Positions 49,995 to 63,397 of a stretch of DNA of 64,000 bases are shown in pieces. The DNA lies in the NCBI GenBank assembly GCA_025267735.1, contig CM046307.1, forward strand, positions 37,129,231 through 37,193,230, in the 5' to 3' direction. The DNA comes from Mactra quadrangularis (Eukaryota; Mollusca; Bivalvia; Venerida; Mactridae). The notes below the pieces were generated by a model. It searched no databases and had not been told where the DNA came from. It was given only the letters and a program-made list of their open reading frames with translations. The position numbers and the translations under genes were made by a program. How positions within the stretch are numbered: position 1 is the first letter of the stretch; every line of letters begins with the position of its first letter.

Positions 49995-51050
49995 GCATGC
50001 AAATTAGGACAATTTGCAAAATGCCTAAAACTGTTTGGCATTTTATATATTGTCTGGTCAGTTAAGGCAGTTTGTAAAATGACTAAAATTCCTAAACATT
50101 TTACAAAATGTTTGAAAAATTAACAAATTGGCTAATTGTATATTATGATTATGAGAATTGAGAATCCACGACCTCTCGATGCTTGTTGTGGTTAAATAAG
50201 AACATTTGATCTTATGTTAAAAAATTAACAAATTTAAGCAGCCAATGTCATAGAAAGGCGAAGGCTATGAAATCAATAAACAAGAAGCTGAACAAGCAAA
50301 ATGTTGATTTTTCCACATTTAAAGCACGGTTTGACTCTATCTGCTTTAGAATTTAACATTTGACAAAACGTATGTCAATGTTGACTGTGTGAAATGTGTC
50401 TACTGTAATTCCTAGAAATGATTGTGTTCATAATTGTATATGATTTTATTGATAAATAGGTCCGACTGATAGCTATATTGTACCAATATCAAACATGTGG
50501 CTTGTCTGAGTATTTATAATGTCTGATAGAAACTGTTTCAAATAATAAATAAGGTTACTCTCACTTTAAAAATTATAAGGAGGTACATTTAATGACAACT
50601 CCGTCTTTTGCACTATTTTGGAAACTACATTATACAAGCTGTCTGAATTGCCCGATAGGTAATTGTTACTTGTGGCGAGGACGGAACAGTTTACTATGCA
50701 AAGGGTTACTATCAGGCTATCCACATGCTATTGTTTCAGTTTTAGGTCACAAAACAGCATGTGTGTTGCAAGCCAATTTTAAGTATGACTAGAGTTTCAA
50801 CGTTGTTTGTGCTAGCCATCAGTATTTAGATTAAATAAATGGTTAACTATTATTATATATAAAGATGCTCATAACATTAATTGAATTCAGACATTTTTCC
50901 TGACACTTTCTGCAATTTGTAACTTAAGCTAAAAAAAATCCAGATATTCTTATGCATTTTACAAAATGACTGACACACTTAAGCATTTTATAAAATGTCT
51001 GAAGTTTTTCAGGCATTTTACAATTTGCTTAAATTAACAAACTGCCTTTA
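49995..51050. other. Block bounded by arrays of short palindromes, copy B
   Basis: Counterpart of 43656-44716. The left array is at 49997-50135 and the right array at 50885-51045, with the same AGGCATTTT / AAAATGCCT cores but different point changes. The 66-codon frame at 50592-50792 inside it (SCLNCPIGNCYLWRGRN) is partly matched in copy A. Most differences there change the amino acid, so it does not look selected. Confidence 0.55.
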
Positions 51051-53618
51051 ACATTTATTCTAAATTGAACAAATACTAAATCTTATTGGTTGTAAAACCT
51101 TGATGATATTTCTAAAACTAACTTACTTCAGTCGTGCATTTATATTACTGTCTATTATTGTCTGTACAGTTGACTGGCAAATATATTTTATGTTATGGTC
51201 TATTAGCTGGTAAATGATTCTTGCGAATATCAAATTTGTATTTGATTACCCCAGCCACATTATATGATGTATACCTTTCACAACTGCAATTTGGTGGGCA
51301 TGGTAGTTTTGGTAGAGTGAGAGGTGTTTCAGACAAATATATTACAATTGATTTTCATTACGTGTTTCATTTTCAGTATACTTGTTATTACCATAATCAA
51401 ATGCCCAGGGACATAAACATATGAAAACAATGATTTTATTAAGGCCGCAAATATTAATAAAACATACATAAAAACTATAAAAGTTTATCAGTAAAGCCAA
51501 ATGGAATTAAAGCAATTGCACTGAAGTGGAAGTGTTTTATAGTATAATCACTAATCTAATCTACTTATAAAGATAATGAGCGCGACGTTGTGCAATAAAT
51601 TGGTAGTAATTATGACCGTGATTATCACATTTTGTGAGAATAACGTCAATTAACAAGGCTATATATCATCAATGTCTGACTTTTAAAAATATGCAACGTA
51701 ATTTTCTAAACAACCAACGCCACTTTTCTATTTTAATGTTTTGTATACATTCCAGGATCAACCTATAAAATAAAGATTTCCAAACACCTCCACTTGTAAA
51801 TGCATTTTCACATTAAGATTGCTGTAATATTTTACTACAAAGCTAAGCTAAGCATTTAAGTGTATATAACCTTGAACATCTTAATATACATGTAGTCTCT
51901 ATAACAAGCTGTAATATTTCTACAGATGATAAAATAGTATAAAATAACCTTGAGAGAAAAACGTAATATCTTAAGTTGTTATTTTACCGATTATATCTCA
52001 AAGCAATTACCGAAAGGATATTAGTAATTTTGATATGATATAACAGAAACGAATAACACTTAATTTTGATATGAAGTGTTGCATGTCCGTTGGTATATAT
52101 AGTGTTTAAAACAACCAATGTAGTTCATGCTTCCTTTTATATATTTACTTTCACATTTGTTTCATGTCATTAGATTACAATGTGCTTTTTATGCCATAAT
52201 TATGTTATTTGTCTTTGTGTCCATCAATAACGGGTTTTTGAATAGTGTCCATTTCCCGTTTGCGTTCGTCAAAGGCGAACAGAAACAAATGTTCATGCTT
52301 TTGTTTAAAATTAGACAGATCCCAATTAATATGCATTAACATCGCGTTCTTACAAAATATATAAAATAATCAGTTGCAATTTACCGAATCACTTAAACAA
52401 ATATTATGAATTTACGTTGCAAATGGCACATTCACTAAATTTTAATGATCTATGATAAGCAATACACAATCTAATACACACTTTATTGGAGAGGCTGTCT
52501 GTTTGCAATCCGAAAGGTTATAGGAACCTCTGTAAACAAGCAATGGATTGTTTCTACCATTTAAATATAGGGCAGACAAAGTCCATTTTGATCCCAAGAT
52601 AATTAGAAGTGTGTGAAATTATAAAGATACAGTCAAAACAATTCCATGAAGAAAATGTAGAATACAAACTGTTTGTACAGTATTTTGATAACATTACTAA
52701 ATATTAATATTGCTAAAACAAACGGTAGGGGATATATAATACCTTATACTCAGGACATTGCCAATAATTATGTTATTCTTGATTATAAAGCATGTGATTG
52801 ACTTAATGCTGAAACTTTTTCACTGTGGTCATCTACATAATATTGTGAGAAAATAGTAATTTTACAAATGTATTGTAAAATATAGTAACTTATGTAGTAA
52901 CTTTACACTGTTTTTGGTCATATAACATACTTACAATTATATATACATACAAAGATGTTATAAATACATCATTAAAACAAATGTATAAACATACATAATA
53001 ATAAAATTTAAAGAAACATACATGTCTTTTGTGTATATAAACAATTATCAATTTGGTTGAAAATAAATGATTATTTACATAAGTTTAATAATCTAATAAA
53101 ATATTAAAAGGTATTTGCACTTACTTCAGTATATTGCTCACATGCTATGATCCAGACAAAATAAACCAGTCTTGTAATACTTACTTTGACAGCACACCAA
53201 GGACTGAGTCTGTGTCACATTAGATACAAACTCTGCCTTGGTGTATGGAAGAAAAGGTTACATACATTATACATTACTCGCCAGAAAATAACCAAAAATA
53301 GGTAAACTACCTCCCATTATAGTGTGTATAGTTTTACGAAATGCACGATTGTAGTGCCAATTTTATTTCGTCAAGGTCACAAATACATTTTCTCCCTCAC
53401 AAATACATTATTACTTTTCAATGTGCATCGTCTAGAGAGAGTTACATTATACTATACGTAAATGTATAAACATTAACGACAAACCAGTGACTTAAGAGCA
53501 CAAAATATTGAGAGTGCAATTTGCGTATAATGTGTATTTGTGTCTGGCAAACATTTAAAAGATGCTGAAACAAATGTTGTTTTTAAATATAAGTCATTCC
53601 CCAACTATAATTCTATCC

Positions 53619-54162
53619 TAAAGGGATATACAGGCCAATAACTGTACCAAAAGTATAGAACCAAGTTTAGTCTTTAAAACAGTAATAAGAACGTAAGACA
53701 TCACTTACTAATAACATATGTCACTTATAACATTCAACTGAACAAATAAAAACATGCGGCATTCACATTGTTCAAAACGAAAGTAGGATACTGAGGGAAT
53801 CACCAAGCTAGTTGTAGATTTGTTATATGTCGTACTTGCCGAAATTAAACATTTTCATTGGTCGCTCCTTGTCTTTTCAACATTCTTAGGCGGTTAGGAT
53901 ATCTTTTTTAATAGAATTATACTAATGTTGCACAATAACAAGCTCTAGTATCTTCACATCAGTAAATGCATATTTTAGCGCAAATCTATTTTTAGCCAAC
54001 CTGACCCACGTGGTTCTAGTTAGGAAACACCCCAAATATAAAAGAGAAAATATAGAAATATTTTGCCAGTAATATATCAGTTTGTCTGTTTCGATCACAA
54101 TAAAAAGTATAATGCAGAACCAGAAAAATTGGAACTGAAAATTTTGTCCACTAATCCCTTTA
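53619..54162. mobile_element. 544-bp MITE, copy 1
   Basis: A short inverted end TAAAGGGATATACAGGCC at the left matches the complement of TTTTGTCCACTAATCCCTTTA at the right. The whole element matches 62316-62839 in reverse orientation, for example AACCTGACCCACGTGG, GGAAACACCCC, and CATTTTCATTGG-CGC-CCTTGTCTTTTCAACATTCT. It sits in the 1-kb segment that tandem copy A lacks. The frames at 53922-54188 and 54063-54245 are incidental. Superfamily unknown. Confidence 0.8.
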
Positions 54163-56879
54163 AATTTATCATGAATACGCTCGTACATTCTGTAGATGGT
54201 GTATTGGAACTTGTCTTCTTTTATAAGATACCATATAGCAATTAAAACTCATATAAACCTACAATTTACAACACCTTGTTTATTTTAGAAGATATTGTTG
54301 GTGAAGAAATTGCACTTATCATTATAAAGATCTGCAAATGTTCGATATTAACAGAACAGAAAACAAATTAAAGACCTGATTTTGGTTTCAAGGAATATTT
54401 CTATGACTATATTTTTCTCTTAAAGAATTTACATCGAAAAAAAACCTAGTTCAATTCAAATATTCTTAAAACTAGCTTATAAATGAATCAACTAATTTAG
54501 ATATATTTTATTTTGATTTTATTACCAATCCATTGTTTTATTACATATCTAAATAAATGTACATATATATGGTCTAACTTCTCAGATAACAATGATGCAG
54601 AAATGGTGGTCTTCAAAGATCTCTTCAAGTCTTTAATAATACATGTTTGTAACTTGCAATTTTCTTAATAGCGAGAAAAAATAGTTACAGAAAAATATAC
54701 TTAAATTAGAGTGATAGTACTTACTTTGAACGATTGATATTTAACAACGTGAAGGTATCAGAATGAATGACTTGCATACTCATTTAACCCAATATTAATA
54801 TTAATGTTACTAAATCGTTGAGACAAAATGCACAAATGCACAAAATGCATTATTGTCTTGATGTAAAAGATGACGATAAAGAAATATGAGAGAATGTGTG
54901 ATGAATACATTGACAACGTCATTGCATTAAGTTAACATCTTAGAAACTGATAAATCATTAAATGCAAAAACATATGAGACTGTTTGCGCTGGTAATGTTT
55001 TATCGTATATCATCTGATTTATGTATTACTAAATTAAGTCTAATGACATCTAGTATACCATAGAGTACAAATGTCTCTTCATTAAGGGTTTTTAGCACTG
55101 ATATGCTACGAGTATAAACATTACCAGAATTAATACCAAGGTAGCATCTTATATGTCTGGCTGAATATTAAAAAATTACAAAATAGTCCTCGTATTTGAG
55201 AAGAATAAAAAATAACTATAGAAATATATAAGCAATTCCTTATGTTTTCATTAATAATATATAGTCAGTTATTACTAACGTAGTGTTGTTTGTTAGTTAC
55301 TATTCATATGCAATGTTCTATACATCGTATTAAATATTTTATCAATAGTTGAACGTTACATAAACGTACCAATTTCACTTTAACTGATCAGTATATATAA
55401 AGTTGCTTAGCCTCCAAGGATGATAATATACTCATTACTGCTTTAGATGTCCTCATTATTGATAATACACATTTTATGAACATGTGAACGTTTTTATTAA
55501 AACTTATGAGTTCATGCGACGTGTGTGGCAAATTGAAATGTGCTGTGGTCATATAATTCTAATCGCCTTACTAATAACTTAGGTAATGATTATATACATG
55601 GACACGGCGAAGAGAAATATAAATACAGGGTGATTTATATCTTGGTACATAATTTGCAGGTAAAAAACGAATATAGATCGGTATTGGGCTTAAGGTACAT
55701 AAAACAATTTAGTTCGTCTTAAAGTAATCTCTACAGCAGAGGTTTGCCTAGTTTAACTTTAAGACAAACTACAAAGCAAAATATGTATAAGTCTGTAGTA
55801 GGGATTTTTATGGAGAAAACGATATATACTTGTATATATCTTGCGACTGGATGTCACCAACAGAATGCAAGACTACCGGAAAACGTTATCATGAAAATTG
55901 TAACTGTAAATACTAGCACTTTTGGTATTTTTTTACATGATTTTGCTTTTGCCTCGCCATACACTACACATATAAAATTGAATAAAATATTGCTTATTAT
56001 TAATGTCATCAAACTGTTACATGCAATTACTCCGTAATGTCATATCGTTGCGAAAGCAATTGTATGTTTAGCATATCTTTTATCTTCTATCATTGCATTA
56101 CCAATACACAATTTTACAATATGAAGAATGAAGATTGTGATTCAAGAAAATGAAATAAATCATCGTAAGAGTATATTTGCTTTATTATGACATTTGATAA
56201 GAGTTTAGGTCGATCATGCCATGTTGTATTTGTTTAAAACTGCTGAAGTTGTGACAAGTTTAATTTTGTGATAAAATGTGATTTAGATAAAAATAGATCA
56301 AGGAACGCCATGAGAAGAACAGTATGAACATTTTCATATTTTGAAATATCAACAAAGATACGCCAGATACACCTTTATTCCTAATATACATTTCGAGTGC
56401 AAAACATTACTTTAATGATTTTCCAATAATATTTCAGTTTTCAATGTACCAACGACTTCTACAATATATTATCTAAGAGAACAGTCAATTTAATGAATTG
56501 TGTTCTCCAAAATATTTTTATTTCAAATTTAATCATTTGAATTTTCTATTTTTCAAACAGAAAGGGTAATAACATTATTGATGTTTTGAATAACAAAATA
56601 CAACTGACACGTTTATTGCTTCAAGAGGATACATTTAATTTGTTTGCTTATGCAACGTGTCAGGTACGCATACATTCCTGCTTGGTTATTACATTGTTTT
56701 TGTTACGTTCGTCATATACGATATTATGATAAATAAAAAGTTCATTATTCAACTTGGTTTTCCTTGTACATTAACATTCAAAATGCATCAACAACAGTGT
56801 AATATGGACAGGCTGATTATATCCCATTTGTTGTGGATATTAATTATAAATAATCGTTCTATTTTAAACAGTAGGGTAT

Positions 56880-59640
56880 AACATGTTAAGTTCATTCTAT
56901 AGATTATCTAAATGTATTTGTGAAGATTACAGTAGCATTGCTGTATAATAAAGTAATTACTTTAACTATACATGTAGCAATTTCGTTCGTGTATATGCCC
57001 GTTTAGTAGATTCATTTATAGAATTGATAGTTTTTAAAATCTCGAAAGTATCGTGAACAAATATACCCAGTATTATTAAGTACTTGATTAAAACGTTTTC
57101 TTTCTCAACATGAGCCGTCTTGTTCGTCTATGTCCAGAACACTAGAATAAGATATGTGGACATATTAGTTTTAATTGTTTTAATATGTCAGCACGTTATG
57201 TTGTATGTGTAACAGTACATTTGTAGTTTTCAGTTGTTTTTTCATCGGCAATTTGTTTCAGTTTACTACAGTAGCCGTTTCTTGCGACCATAGAGCTTAT
57301 TTAATTATACCTCACATATATAAAAGATTATAGACCCAACGATTGATAAGCTTGAAAATTAATCGGATAAAATCAATTCTTAAACATTTTATAGAAGCTA
57401 ATAAGAAAACCGGAACCGTAGTGTGTATTTTGTAGTAATTCCTATCGATTCGATTCGAAAAGATTAATACATGTAATACATGAATGTCTGCTATATTTAA
57501 ATAGCTGTTGTAAAGCAAACGAGAAGCAGTCGCTGTGATTTGTACCAATTCTATTTCATTGACGTAGAAACCAATGTTCATGTTTTATATTTAACACACT
57601 AAGAAGCCCAATGGTTCATTAATACTTAACTAAACCAAAACCACACTGGTGTTAACGTATTCTAGACATTGGCATGATACGCGTGTTGTCTAGTCAATTG
57701 CTGTAAATACCTAGTTAACATTATGTAAATCTAAGTTATAATGCTGATATAAGGGAATATGAAGTAACTCATTCAAACTAATTTAATGAAAAAACGATTA
57801 ATACAATAAAAATACAAACATAGGCATGGCCTATTTATACAGCCAAGTAATTGTTATAAATACTGGAGCATATATATTTTAATAAAACATTGCACGTTGT
57901 ACCAAACGGTAAACAGAACAGAATAGAACATTTTGAATACTTAATTACATAGTCACATATCTAGGATGACGGCGCTGGATGTATCTACGTACGAAAACAG
58001 TAAAACGATTTGTGGGTAGTTTTGAGAAGTAAAAATTGCTGTGGCTGAAATTATGGCAAATATGGAATACATCATATGACATAAAATTCACTATACGTAA
58101 TCTATAATCTCATTGTTCAACACTGTAGCTATTCGACAGTTCATAACATGTAGTAGTTGATGTCAGATTTCCTATAGTCAGTATTGTTCATGTTTTAATG
58201 CATAACCAAAGTTTTAGACTGTATTGTATAGTTTAAAAATCTGTGGATTACATTTAAGAGTCCAAATTGTGTGATTCAATGTCAGTATAATTAACAGTAG
58301 TACTAAATGGATCTTCAATTTTAAATATACTAGTAAAGGGGATATAAGTAATAAACTGTCGATATGCTAATATATTTAACAAAAAATACTTTATTATAAT
58401 GACCCAGTGAACTCCATGTAATATGATATTATATATTGTATTCAAATTACATATCTTGTTTACATATTTTTCACAATGACACGATACATCGATAGATGTA
58501 TTGCCAATAGTAGAATTAGTCCGCATTTTTTAAAAACTTTGTGTTATAAAGTATTTTCCATCTCCGTTTAAATGTGCGTATAAAACTTCTGGTAACATTT
58601 GTTTACTCTGAGAACTATTTGTAAAAGGGCAATGATTTGTTCGACATTAAAAAGGACAATAAACACCATGGGAATAAATCACGAGATAATTATGAGACTA
58701 AGAGAAGCAAAGATCAAACAGTCAATACAATATAAACACAAACACAACATAGCACGGCTGTTATCATGTAAAATATAATGTTGATACAAAAAGGCAGAAT
58801 GCATAAATGTACTGACGCCCGTTAAATTGTTTCATTTTGTTGTTTGGATATAACTAGTATGCCGTGCTAGAAGACTTGATATAGCAACATGCTATGTTAT
58901 TATTTATGATAAAATATTCATTCACATATGTGGTTTTAAGTCTTATTTAATGATTGAATTTAATGGGGGAATGCCTTAACATGCCTCTACCAGTAAATTA
59001 TCGCACAATACAAATCAAATAACCATCATATGGTTTTTAGTTGAAAGTGTTTAAACGACGTTACTTCTTAAAACCTTAATTTGCAAGTACATGTATTAAG
59101 TATTGTATTTGAAATAACAAAATTTCCAATACTTAAGATTACAAATAATCAAAGTATAAAAAACTAAGTTATTTTATTAAATCTGACCAAATTAAAATTT
59201 TATTACGGTATCCGTAAACGTTTAAAAACGGTCTAAAAATGTGAAAGTCCAATAAAGTAAATGTGCATACTGGTAACAATGTGGCAGGTAATTTAATTCT
59301 AAATAAGAATACTACCTATGTGAATATTATAAACAATTCAGATCTTTTAAAATCATTCTCGATCAAGAGAAAGAATTTTAAACTAATATTTAAGCCAACA
59401 TATCAAAACTACAATCGTTTCACCCTTTTTACTCATTAAAAATGTTTGACAGATTTTAAGAATTAGATACACATGTACTGAAAAAACTAAAAATCTAAAT
59501 AATTAAGTTAATCTTTGATATTTACATACATTTGATTTACAGAAAATGTAACATAAGGAAGTTTACCTAAAAGCTACACATAAAACAATTCTGTACTGCA
59601 ACAGTCAAAAGCTACTATTTGTATTTACACAGAAATATTA
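56880..59640. other. AT-rich sequence, no gene recognised
   Basis: Frames of 89-90 codons on the minus strand (57312-57581 and 58254-58526) have AT-driven composition and no recognisable motif. No repeat of this stretch was found elsewhere in the window. Confidence 0.4.
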
Positions 59641-59644
59641 ATAT

Positions 59645-60060
59645 TCCAAAGAAGAATAGTTTTAATCCGTATACACAAGTTTCTTGAAACTGTTTCCAAC
59701 AGAAATAAGTGTGTCCTGGAATGCTCACACTGTATGCAATAAGTCAATCATGGTTATAACATCTCCAATATTTCTCTCATGGGTTATAAAAGAAGTGATG
59801 CCAATATGAACCACGTATAAACAAAGTCTAATAATGTACATCTATTACAGCGCATCAAGCAATATGTCTGTATCGGGTCAGATATAAACACTGACTGAGT
59901 ATAGGAGAGACTCGTGACAAACTCTAATTTGGCTTGAAAACAATTCAGTGAAAATGTCCAATATTTCTACTGCACAGTTTCTCAGAAGGGAGAATGTGGC
60001 TTCACTAATAAAATCATACATAGAAATGTTTAAGAAGATTTGGCAGGTTAATGGAGACTT
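59645..60060. repeat. Dispersed direct repeat, copy 2 (pairs with 42365-42745)
   Basis: Counterpart of 42365-42745. On the plus strand an ATG at 59954 opens MSNISTAQFLRREN and stays open to 60178, with a CAG|GTTAAT donor-like site near 60047. In copy 1 the equivalent frame stops after about 25 codons. Conservation is strongest before the ATG and weakens after it, the reverse of what selection on a protein would give. Confidence 0.7.
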
Positions 60061-60179
60061 TGAGTTATTAAATCAACAATTATTTAATTGGACACGAGAA
60101 AACATTTATCATAGATATATACATGTATATATATGTAGAATACAATGTAGTACCAGAATGCACATAAAAAACATCTGAA

Positions 60180-62310
60180 ACCATGTGTATTGATACTTCA
60201 TCCTATCTACATACTCTTTATGACAGATTGTTTTTGGCGCTCTGTGTGAAAGCGTATTGAAAATCTTCGGGAGACTTTATTGTAAATTGTTATTCATTTC
60301 CTTTAGAATGGCATTTATATTACAGAAATAAAATTTTAGTGATGTAATAACATGTAATCATACTAATGTTTTCAGATATATAAAACTTTTGAATGACTAT
60401 AATTATATTTTATATTGATCAATATCACTGATTAGACTTGTTTTGTTCAGAACGTTAGCTTGTGATTGGTCAGTGTGGGTGATAATTAGCTCCACAGTTG
60501 GACTTGATTGAACTTGAATTTGATTGCAGTGAAGTCTTAAATCAAAATACGTTTTTATTAATAATGATTTAGAAAGATTTATTGGAAGATTTTTTATATA
60601 TACATGTACAAATGTATATAGGTTTATCAATTTTTTATATATTCATATTGTATTGTGTACTCTGGTAAATGTGTTTCCCGAACAACAAGGGAGGTTTGAC
60701 AATCTGTTCACCACAATTTGTACACTTTTCTCAGATATTGCTACAAAAATTCCCTTTGGGTCAGGCTTTCTTTTGTAAGGTAATGAGGCACAATATAGCT
60801 CTATCATAGTGGCCTGGTATACCTAACTTAGATAAACCAGAGTGAAGAACAGAGACCTGGCCCAAGAAAAAAAAACAATGCTGATTTCTTGTTTTGGGCA
60901 GTTAATTAATTTATTAAATTAAAGATCTATCAAGGAATATTTCCAACGACTCAACAGTTTTCTCAGTACAGTAATGTTGAAAGACCTTCCGTTCTATGAA
61001 TTTGTGTCATACTTAATTCACTGGCACGAATAGAACTTCTGCATGACATATATCAAAGATGTATCTTCTTTTCTAGGACTAACTGTCATAAGTATATGGT
61101 CGGATAGCTAAACATCCAGAATTTGGTACTTTCTTGTTGTCCTTGGTATGCTCGATCATTTAGCCGGTTGGTAAAATATTTGACTCACTCTATTTAACTG
61201 TATAAGAAAAGAAACTTAACTACATGTATTTAAATTTCAGAAAATAGTATAGTCAGTAAATACACAGTTGTTTCATTCCTTATCTCTAAAGAGCTAAATT
61301 TGTAGAGTTGCAGGGTGTTGACTCTATACATGTACAAGTATCTCTTAAATTCAAAATTGTCCTCTAGTTTAAAAAAACCAATTACACTGGAGCATCACAT
61401 TATTGCAAAACATGGCTCCTCATGAATAAGAGATGATACAATTAAAAGTGTTCACTAGATTGAAATTTAATTTTATAATGACAAATTTTCAGATTTTTGT
61501 GAAATGTGTTCTTCTTGTACAAGAGCAAACAATTACATGACACAAAATTCTCCCATTTAGAATATTTTTACACTAGGAATAAAACTACACGTTCATGAAA
61601 CCAATTATAATTTGTCATCTATGAGTTTGTACGTAAACACATTTATAATGTGATGTGTTAGATTTAATATCAGCGATAGTCTATAAGTATTAACCTGAGC
61701 TTGACTTTAAGCTAGACAAGCAAGAATATATTAAATACTGAATTTATTTGGTCTAGGTTTGCTTCATCGATATATTGCGAATGATATGAACATTACGTTG
61801 AATCAAGATGACACATTCACGTTTACTGTATTGTTTTATTTGTTGATTGGTCTTCTCTATCGTTATATGTTCCATGGTGCAATTGTTATGTGCTGCACAA
61901 TTGGCTGAATATTGCGTCTTTCGTGGCTTCGAATGCCACTAGAATTGTGCAATTATCTTCAATGACTGAAATATAATGTAATTTGTTTTTCTTTAAATAA
62001 CTTCTTAAGAATATCATTTAGTCAAGTTATTTGTTTCTTTGGTCATGCTATTGATTAAACGACACATTAAAAGTCTAAGTCAAAAGAAATGCACATTTTA
62101 AGTGACACACTTACGAATACTTATCCTTACTCAATACCCGTTGCATTGTTTTGTTTCTGAATTGATTGTCAGAGAACTTACTCAATTCTTGTTTATGCAA
62201 TAGCCATGTCCTGACTATAATGCTTAATTATGATCCGCCACATGAAGGTTGCACCACATAAATAAGTCTAGAGTACTTTTCTTCGTAACACTCAGTTTAA
62301 ATAAAAAATG
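60180..62310. other. AT-rich sequence, no gene recognised
   Basis: Nothing could be identified apart from short AT-rich frames. Slightly GC-richer text near 60660-60880 may be an old repeat but matches nothing else in the window. Confidence 0.4.
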
Positions 62311-62315
62311 AGTCT

Positions 62316-62839
62316 TAAAGGGGTATACAGGCAAAAGTTCAACTTCATATTTCCTGATTTTTGAATTATATTTTTTATAAATGTGAATGCAACAGACACA
62401 CTGTTGTATTACTTGGCAAAATATTTCTTTATTTCTCGTAATATTTGGGGTGTTTCCTGACTAGACCCACGTGGGTCAGGTTTGCTTAAAATAGATTAGT
62501 GATGAGAATAATACACGAGCTTGTTTTTGTGCAACATTAGTATAATTCTATTAAAAAATCACCTAACTGCCTAAGAATGTTGAAAAGACAAGAAGCGGCC
62601 AATGAAAATGTTTAATTTCAGCAAGTACGACATATTACAAATATATAAATAGCTTGGTGATTCCCTCAGTATCCTACTTGCGTTTTTAACAATGTGTATG
62701 CCACATGTTTTAATTCGTTCAGTTGAATGTTATAAGTAACAAATGTTATAAGTAAGTGATTTCTTACATTCTTAATACTGTTTCAAAGACTAAACTTGAC
62801 ACTATCTTTTTATGTAAATTTTGCCTAAATACAATTAAT
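62316..62839. mobile_element. MITE related to 53619-54162, inverted, copy 2
   Basis: It starts TTAAAGGGGTATACAGGC and ends in a degraded complement (TTTGCCTAAATACAATT). The interior is the reverse complement of 53619-54162, including GGGGTGTTTCCTGACTAG, the palindrome GACCCACGTGGGTC (62464-62478) and CCTAAGAATGTTGAAAAGAC. It is 524 bp long. No coding capacity. Confidence 0.8.
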
Positions 62840-63397
62840 GGACGTAATATACATATTTTTATTGAAAAACTCGTCATTACTTAGAAAGATGTACAATGTA
62901 AGCAAAGATACCAGGGACAGCAACGGTCATAAACACAGATCTACCACACAGCCAAAAAGCAAAAGGGGGTCTTTGATGTTTTAAAATTTTGTAATACATG
63001 TAAGAGGAACGACACAACTAAAAAATAAGCGTATCTATTTTGGAAAGGACATAAACAAAATAATTGGCAACTGAGGGGGGGAATAAACTAGGTTTGAAAA
63101 AATTTCCACCAGATCGAAATGCAATAATATTTGTAAAACACTTGCTTATTTTATAAATCAAAGTAATAGATATAGCAATAACACTCATTACATTATACGT
63201 CAAAAAAGCAATATAGTTCAAGGTCATGCAGACATGTAAAACAAGAGCACTTCAATGCATATACTCATCCGGATATGGATATCCAAGTTGTTTAGGTTTA
63301 AAACAAATGGCGAGTTAATTGTTTCCACAACAAGACCTTTACTTACGTTATTCTGAAAAGCCTTAAGATAATTTCACTAACATGTTGTATAAAAGAT

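Larger units (their letters stand above)
49950..56850. repeat. Second-locus tandem duplication, copy B
   Basis: Direct copy of 43595-49950, starting around GGTGAAATTAAACAAATTC (about 49954) and ending at the TATATCCCATT of 56818-56828, after which the sequence is unique. It is longer because of about 1 kb at 53545-54540 absent from copy A, which includes the 544-bp MITE, and about 200 bp near 56320-56490. Confidence 0.93.

Noticed and set aside
50592..50792. 66-codon Cys-containing ORF
   Set aside because: It is inside the palindrome-bounded block. Copy A matches only in part and most changes alter the amino acid.
44885..51424. Paired ORFs beginning MRISNLYLITPATLYDVYL at 44885 and 51221
   Set aside because: The peptides match because the DNA is nearly identical there. 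The frames diverge after about 36 codons and there is no family match.
53922..54245. Opposed 88- and 60-codon ORFs
   Set aside because: They are shadows of the MITE at 53619-54162; its second copy does not preserve them.
48743..55722. Paired 60-codon ORFs at 48743 and 55540
   Set aside because: About eleven residues differ between copies and the older relative at 40.1 kb is not open, so selection on a protein is not supported.
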